Source of the DNA: Prototheca cutis
Taxonomy: Eukaryota; Chlorophyta; Trebouxiophyceae; Chlorellales; Chlorellaceae
Reading direction: 5' to 3'
Assembly (NCBI GenBank): GCA_002897115.2
Contig: BCIH01000004.1
Span: forward strand, 1,117,825 to 1,181,824
Length of the DNA: 64,000 bases
The position numbers were made by a program, and so were the translations under genes. Shown here in pieces: positions 58,771 through 64,000 of the stretch. The notes under the pieces are model-generated. The model was not told the DNA's origin and did no database searches. It saw nothing but the letters and a program-made list of their open reading frames with translations. Positions within the stretch are counted from its first letter, which is position 1; every line of letters starts with the position of its first letter.

Positions 58771-59879
58771 AATTTGGTGGGCAGAGTAGGGTTTAGACGC
58801 ACATGCATGCATGCATGCATCCGGCCGGTATTGCAGTGTGTGGCAGTTGCCATGGGGTGGTGGTCTTCCATGCATGTGGGAAGGGAGAAACAATCCCTTG
58901 CAAACAGTCTCCAGCCCTGCATATCCCAGCCCCCCCGTCTCACACTTTCCTTTCCTCATGCCTGCAGGGCAATGTCTCGGTTGGTCGGGAGGTCCGGTAT
59001 GCTGACCGAATGCAGGTCTTCCCATGGCGACCGAGGGTGTTTGTTGCCGGGCGCAAATTCATCCTGTACAATGCCATCATCCAGGCGCTCATGCTGGCCT
59101 ACGCCGTCTGCTACCCGACGACTACCCAACCGCTGATTTACTGTGCGTCGCGCCGAGATGTGGAGTGTCTGTGTATGCTGCACTGGACCAGCAATGGGTG
59201 TGCGCAACTGCTGTGTTGAACTGCTCCTGCTCGGTTTGTTCTGCAGCTGTCATGGCGGGCGGAGTGGCACAGCTGCTGAAGCAGAATGCCATCAACCCAC
59301 CGCCATCCGAGGGATCCGAGACAAGCGTCTCCTCAGGTGTGCTGAGGCTGTTGCTGCTTTCCTTTGCTGGCGTGGTGTGAACAATCCTGCAACCCTCCCA
59401 TGGGCCGGTGACAGAGAGCCGGACTATCACCACCAATGGTGTTTGTGTTCAGTGGGGGGGACAAACTGCCATGGTGCACTGTCTCCAATCAAACACCAGC
59501 TTCTTACACAAACAAACACAAAAAAATCGTTCTACATACATACAGGCATGAAGAACGTGCTCCGCGGATTCTTTTTGGCCTTCTTGGCAACATTGTTTGG
59601 CTGCATGCTGTGCTACACCATCCCAGACGCTGTGTCCACTGCCACCAGGTTCTACCTGCCCATCTGGTTTTACGAATACCAGGTGTGATGGATCGGGTGG
59701 TGCAAAGTGACATGACGTGTTTGGAAGGGGGTTGTCTCTGTTTGCAGCACACGTGCAATGCAAAGCACACAAACTCAAACATCCCCCTCTCCCCCAACCC
59801 CTTGCCATCACCATAGAACCTGATGCTGACCATTGGCACGACCATCTTCCAGTTCATCTTTGCCGCATTCTACCGCTGA
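57934..59879 (+). CDS. CPP1: CPP1-like J-like chloroplast membrane protein (DUF3353)
   Basis: Plant CPP1 (chaperone-like protein of POR1, CDF1 family) stabilises protochlorophyllide oxidoreductase and is linked to plastid protein import. Exons 57934-58116, 58294-58446, 58968-59142, 59247-59336, 59546-59682 and 59817-59879 join to 266 residues. The first exon is a transit-peptide-like sequence rich in Arg, Ala, Pro and Ser. The J-like domain follows (DPYNVLGIPRNADSQAVMRA) without the HPD motif of true J-proteins. It ends in RIEAAHSRIMMSALTSRLQG, then VRYADRMQVFPW. Three or four hydrophobic segments come next (AIIQALMLAYAVCY; GFFLAFLATLFGCMLCY; LMLTIGTTIFQFIFAAFYR). ATG 57934 is used; ATGs at 57949 and 57955 are also possible starts. 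Confidence 0.85.
58483..58769. repeat. (TG)n microsatellite with a 100-N gap
   Basis: A pure TG run of 94 bases (58483-58576), 100 N (58577-58676), then 93 more bases of TG, all inside CPP1 intron 2. The real length is unknown because the gap is a placeholder. Confidence 0.95.
58802..58820. repeat. (CATG)n tetranucleotide repeat
   Basis: Four and three-quarter units of CATG shortly after the TG microsatellite in the same CPP1 intron. The unit is self-complementary. Confidence 0.9.
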
Positions 59880-60164
59880 AAGGAACGATCTCACTGCCTG
59901 CTTGCCCCCGTGCGTAAGGACCTAGGCAGCGCATTTGTTCTTGTCAAGGGCGCAGGGGCTGTCCAGCAGTTGCTGTGCAGCAATCGAAGCAGGATGCAAA
60001 GGAAAGAAAGCACATGTGCAGCGACAACTGACCTGCACCGCAGCATGCAGCCCCACAAGTTGGATTTCTCATTTTCTGCACTAGCATGCATGGCGCATGG
60101 CCAGGCCGCGGTGAGACAACGCGGCTATGCTTGCTGGGTTCATTCATACACACATGCCACATCC
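59880..60164. other. Convergent 3' flanks (CPP1 / At5g03900-like)
   Basis: 285 bases between two stop codons facing each other, probably overlapping 3' UTRs. Confidence 0.4.
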
Positions 60165-62722
60165 TCAATTGCCGTCATCCAGCCAAGATGGCAGCCGTCG
60201 GGCGGGGTGGTCGACTTCTCGCCGGCGGCTTGTCCTTTGATCATCCTGGTCACGTCCCCGAGAAGTTTTCTCGTTACTGCCTGGTGTCGCCCGGCCCAGG
60301 CCACCCGAGCCGTTCCGGGCCCTCTCCCTGGCGGCCAGGCGGGCCTCCCAGTCGTGGAGCGCCGCGGCGGTGGCTTCTTCACCGGATGGCGCCTCCCCTG
60401 CCTCGGAGCTGGTATACACGACGCGCCGCTGGTCAAACCTCCGGTGCGCCGCCTCGGACCGCGCCAGCTTCAGCTTGGCTTCCAGCTCGCGGCTGGGGGT
60501 CCGCAATGCGGCAGCCGCACGGGCCCGAGCCTTGTTCCGGGCCCGGATGGCCGCGTTGCGGCGACCCAGCCGCAGCGCGCGCAGCGCAGGAATGGCGAAG
60601 AACGACGCCGCGTATGCCTGGAAAAAGGGCAGCGCCCCCGGAAGCCAGGCCAGGCCATGCAGGGCCAGGGCATGCAGGTGCGCGGGCGATCGGAGTGCGC
60701 CGCCCAGCCAGGCCACGCCCAGGCAGTTTATCAGTCCGAGGCCAACAGCCAGAATGCATTGCCCGGAGTTTGCGCGCGTCAGCGGCACCGTCTGCTCCTT
60801 GAGCGCTTCGGGGAACGGCGTGGCGTCCTTGCGTCGCACCTGGTGCTCATGAGCGAGGAGTTGTAGAGGAGGAGTTTGTGGCTCAAGGGTTTGAATGGGT
60901 GCAGGGGTGTGAGATATCTCTGGTGGAGACTTTGCAACGAGCCTGTGCCTGGAATCGCGCATGCATTCTCAGAACGCAAGCCCAGTGCTCACCACGCAAG
61001 TCTCCCCGACTCACAAAGGCCTGATACCAAGGCACCTGACTGGCGGCAGTGGACTGCAAGTTGGGGAACTGATAAAGGATGCCGCCCTCTGCGTCCACGA
61101 CGGGACTGCCGTTGAATCGGATGAGGGCGGGGAGCACGTATGATTCGTCAACGGCAACTGCATCGTCTCGAGACTCAGTGCCTCGCCCATCAAGGAGCGG
61201 CGCCAGCTCCTCCGCCGCTACAACGCCGCCGCGTGCTTGGATGTACTTGCCAACCTGCGATCCACTCGTTGAAGGAAAAAGGGGGAGGCATCAGAAGTTG
61301 AGTCTCCTCGCCCTGAATCATGCATTGCGTTGCTGTTCTCGAGCTACCTGGATGGGTCCAGTGACGATACCCAGCCAACCACCACTCATGCAGCTGCGGC
61401 ATCCTGGCAGGCGATCCATTGCACCTGAACGCGGAATTCTCCTGCTGCAATGCAGCGCTGCAACCACCGTGCAACCGCTGCCCACAACCACCTACCCACC
61501 TGCTCCCAGCGGCGGCTGTCCAAGTCGGCGTTGGGGTCGCCGTCTCCAAACACAAACGAAAACACAGCCTCCAAAAAGCTCATCCCCTGGGCTTGACCAC
61601 TCGCCACGCGCTGCTGGCGGTACTGTGGGTACCGCGGGCTCCAGTACCTGCGAGTGGAAGTTGGCGTGGCATGCATGCCATCGTGTGTCAAGCTCGCTGC
61701 AAAATCAGGAGCGCCCGGTCCCCATGAATTAACCAATCACTGGGCACCAGCACACACTACCACAGCCCCTTCACACCCACCATAGCAGGTCGGTGAGGTC
61801 AATGTACATGTGGGGTCCCCAGCCGGGCCGGCGATAGTATGCTGGGCCGCCGTGGTAGGAACCTCCGCCAGAATGCCTGCGGTCCCTGCTGTCCCGGTCG
61901 CTCTGGCTGCTGGACGACGCAATGGCCATGAACGCCAGGGCCACCGTGGCAACACTGACGAGCAACATGGAGCCAAAGGTGATGCGGGCCAGGTACGCCG
62001 CCCCGGTCTGGGCCTTGGAAACCAGGCCCTCCAGCCGGATCCTCCGCGACTTGGCACGCACACGGTCTATGAAATCAGGATCAAAGCTGTACAAAACTTC
62101 CCCGGCATCAGACACCTATTTTGTGTGGTTTTTATTTTGGGAGGAACCTTGTGTTAGAGTTCTGGTGACCGATGCTCCAGCTCACTCCAGAGCAAACACC
62201 CCATTCCACCTGTTTGCAGACAGCAATAGGTCCCCCAGCCGGCCCCGCCCCACCAAGACACACCGGATATCCATTCATCCATCTCACCCTCAGAACGGCC
62301 TGGGAATCGGCGGCTAGAGCTCGAAGGGCCTCCTGCGCCAGCTGAACGCTGATCCCGGCAGAGGCGGCCACGTCGCCGATGGTGACAGCGCATCCCCTGG
62401 CCATGACTGCAGCCTCGGTTTTGCGGCGGATTTCCGGCGACAGTCGCTCGCTGGCCACCTCCCTGTCCGGGGAGATGTACTCACGAGTCAAGGCCCGCCT
62501 GACGTGCTGGAGGGCACGCCCAGGGCCCGGGCAGGAATGGAAAGCGGGTCGCAGGGGCCTACAGGGACGCAGCAGCGCCCTGTCATTGTTATGCACCGCT
62601 GGACAGGACTTTGAAGCGCCCAATTGGCGGTTCATACGCAGCGCAGGCGGCGTCAAGGAACTTATGGACGCCCCGCAAGCTTGGGCTGGTGCCCGACTCT
62701 GGATCAGCATGACCCCGAGCAT
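60165..62722 (-). CDS. At5g03900-like plastid membrane protein
   Basis: Homologue of the Arabidopsis protein At5g03900, annotated as a chloroplastic iron-sulfur-biosynthesis family protein; its biochemical role is not established. Minus-strand exons 62722-62288, 62115-61781, 61647-61500, 61254-60993 and 60919-60165 join to 644 residues. The N-terminus is transit-peptide-like. Conserved parts in order are TIGDVAASAGISVQLAQEAL, VSDAGEVLYSFDPDF, a hydrophobic helix (FGSMLLVSVATVALAFMAI), LLWYWSPRYPQY created by the splice after 61781, and GMSFLEAVFSFVFGDGDPN. The rest includes YIQARGGVVAAEELAP, ESYVLPALIRFNG, ILYQFPNLQ, a second membrane region around ILAVGLGLINCLGV, and a basic RNKARARAAAAL. 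The winged-helix-like first part suggests a regulatory or scaffold role. It is divergent from LSG1. Confidence 0.85.
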
Positions 62723-63101
62723 GCGATGTCCGTGCACTCTATCGCCACGTCATATCCGGTTCAACAGTCGTCAGTCAATGTCATGTGTGCTTTGCCAAGG
62801 GCTCCTGAGATTGATTGAGTGCATGGGTGGGTTTCCTTGAGACGAGCCAGATCGCTTCCAATCACCGGCCCTCCCACATTACGGGAGCCTGCGCGACATG
62901 GCGACATGCATGCCGTGCACCGATTTGGGTCATGAGGCGGGATCCACACCAATCCAAGCGCGCTTAATGCGTTGAAACTTTATTACAAACTCTTTTGAAT
63001 ATAGGCCGCAGGGCCTCTGCATACCGGGAAGAGCTCTCTAAGCAGCGGCTGCACGTTCCAGGTCCCCAGGCCCGGCTGCCGCGCGGCGGCCCCAGAGCGT
63101 C
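62723..63101. promoter_or_regulatory. Divergent promoter region (At5g03900-like / LSG1)
   Basis: 379 bases between outward-facing starts. Nothing more specific can be read. Confidence 0.4.
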
Positions 63102-64000
63102 ATGGGCAAGCACAACGGCAAGGCCCGCAAGTCGGGTCTGGCGGTGGGCAACGCCCTGATAAACAGGGCGCGCAGGGAAGGCCGCACCAATGGCGCGGCT
63201 TCCCACATGTACACCACCGCCCCGGGCAGCGACACCAACATGCAGTCGGTCATCGAGCGCAACGACCTGGAGGAGATGATGGCCATGGTGGGTTGCGCTG
63301 CAGGGGATTTGCCTTTGTGGGTTTGTACACCAGGGCTAACTTGTTGTTTGGTAGAATTGGGTTGTGGGAAGGCATTCTTCCCATGCGGGCGCTTATCGGA
63401 GTCTGGGCTCCTGGGGGAGGCATGCAGGAGGTGTGCACCTGCACCGTCGCACAAGCCAACGAACAATATACTATGCCATGTGACGCCCCCACAAACACAA
63501 CAAGCATCGCAGGCGTCATTGGCGGACAAAGATTTCAGTGCTGAGAAACAGAATGTGGTGGTGATCAGCACGGGGTCGGTGGCCCCCCACGACTCAGAGC
63601 GCGACGTCGCGGAGCGAGCGGCGGCAGAGGCCCGGCACGCGCACCGTCTGGTCATCCCACGCCGCCCCGCGTGGGACGCCTCTACCACGGCCGCAGAACT
63701 TGATGCCGCCGAGCGCTCGGCCTTTCTAGACTGGCGCCGGGCGTTGGCCGAACTGGAGGGCGAGGAGCGGCTGGTTTTGACCCCCTTTGAGAAGAACCTC
63801 GAGGTCTGGCGCCAGCTGTGGCGTGTGCTGGAGCGCAGTGACGTCGTCGTTCAAGTCGTGGACGCCCGTGATCCGTTGACCTATGCCTCGCCAGACCTCG
63901 AGACCTACGCCCGCGAGCTCCATGCCACCAAGCACACCGTGCTCCTCCTGAACAAGGCCGACCTGCTGCCGCCCGCGGTGCGGCTGGCATGGGCCCGCTA
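63102..64000 (+). CDS. LSG1: Large-subunit GTPase 1 (LSG1), 3' end beyond window
   Basis: Circularly permuted cytoplasmic GTPase that releases the export adaptor Nmd3 from pre-60S ribosomes. Two exons are present: 63102-63287 and 63513 to the window end, joined in frame. The N-terminus is MGKHNGKARKSGLAVGNALI, and the family's linker follows with VIPRRPAWDASTTAAELDAAE. Diagnostic blocks are LVLTPFEKNLEVWRQLWRVLERSDVVVQVVDARDP (in two halves) and the G4 motif LLNKADLLP, which comes first because the GTPase motifs are permuted. The G1, G2 and G3 motifs should lie beyond 64000. Confidence 0.93.
   Translation, partial: MGKHNGKARKSGLAVGNALINRARREGRTNGAASHMYTTAPGSDTNMQSVIERNDLEEMMAMVGCAAGDLPLWVCTPGLTCCLVELGCGKAFFPCGRLSESGLLGEACRRCAPAPSHKPTNNILCHVTPPQTQQASQASLADKDFSAEKQNVVVISTGSVAPHDSERDVAERAAAEARHAHRLVIPRRPAWDASTTAAELDAAERSAFLDWRRALAELEGEERLVLTPFEKNLEVWRQLWRVLERSDVVVQVVDARDPLTYASPDLETYARELHATKHTVLLLNKADLLPPAVRLAWAR

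Noticed and set aside
1..64000. Search for tRNA, rRNA, CRISPR, transposon ends and organelle DNA
   Set aside because: No cloverleaf-type B-box context, rRNA core sequence, spaced repeat array, transposase or reverse-transcriptase motif was found by eye; small RNA genes could still have been missed.

Overview
This window is nuclear DNA from a eukaryote, most likely a photosynthetic green alga and probably a Chlorella-like trebouxiophyte. The class rests on gene content and style and the genus cannot be told. GC content is high, nearly every gene is cut by short GT-AG introns, and introns carry C/G homopolymers and CA/TG runs. Plastid-type genes are present (a CPP1-like J-like protein, a homologue of the plastid protein At5g03900, an ABCD2-type transporter), together with hydroxyproline-rich wall-type proteins. 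Gene models were built by joining exons by hand and keeping the reading frame through every splice. Many long open frames, especially on the strand opposite Ala/Pro/Glu-rich exons, are shadows. Three runs of exactly 100 N are scaffold gaps of unknown size.

Layout, left to right: guanine-deaminase-like enzyme (+); NADPH-thioredoxin reductase (-); a 15-exon Golgi-type GT61 glycosyltransferase with an extensin-like stem (+); phosphatidylinositol synthase (+); an unrecognised coiled-coil gene (+); a chromatin-type gene with a TDBD-like module and an extended PHD finger (+); mitochondrial ATP synthase epsilon (-), divergent from a CHCHD2/10-like twin-Cx9C protein (+); LSM5 (+), convergent with the spliceosome factor CWC25 (-); a His-rich type I membrane protein (+); a formin with an N-terminal PTEN-like domain (+); a small deaminase-superfamily protein (+); a coiled-coil protein (+); PDCD2/Tsr4 (+); a secreted Pro-rich protein (+); a fusion of cobyrinate a,c-diamide synthase with a BtuF-like domain (+); frataxin (+); an ankyrin/Raf-like (ILK-type) kinase ending in a possible CaaX box (+); ABCD2-type transporter (-), divergent from CPP1 (+); At5g03900-like plastid protein (-), divergent from LSG1 (+, cut by the window end).

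Most genes are unrelated housekeeping functions. Some neighbours share a theme: two mitochondrial genes behind one 275-bp divergent promoter region, two splicing genes ending tail to tail, and two plastid-envelope candidates behind one 348-bp divergent region. The strongest candidates for something unusual are the CobB-BtuF fusion, the PTEN-like formin whose phosphatase signature is destroyed, the His-rich membrane protein with a tyrosine sorting motif, and the deaminase-like protein. The formin locus also contains a clear assembly artefact: two divergent copies of one exon and intron on either side of a gap.
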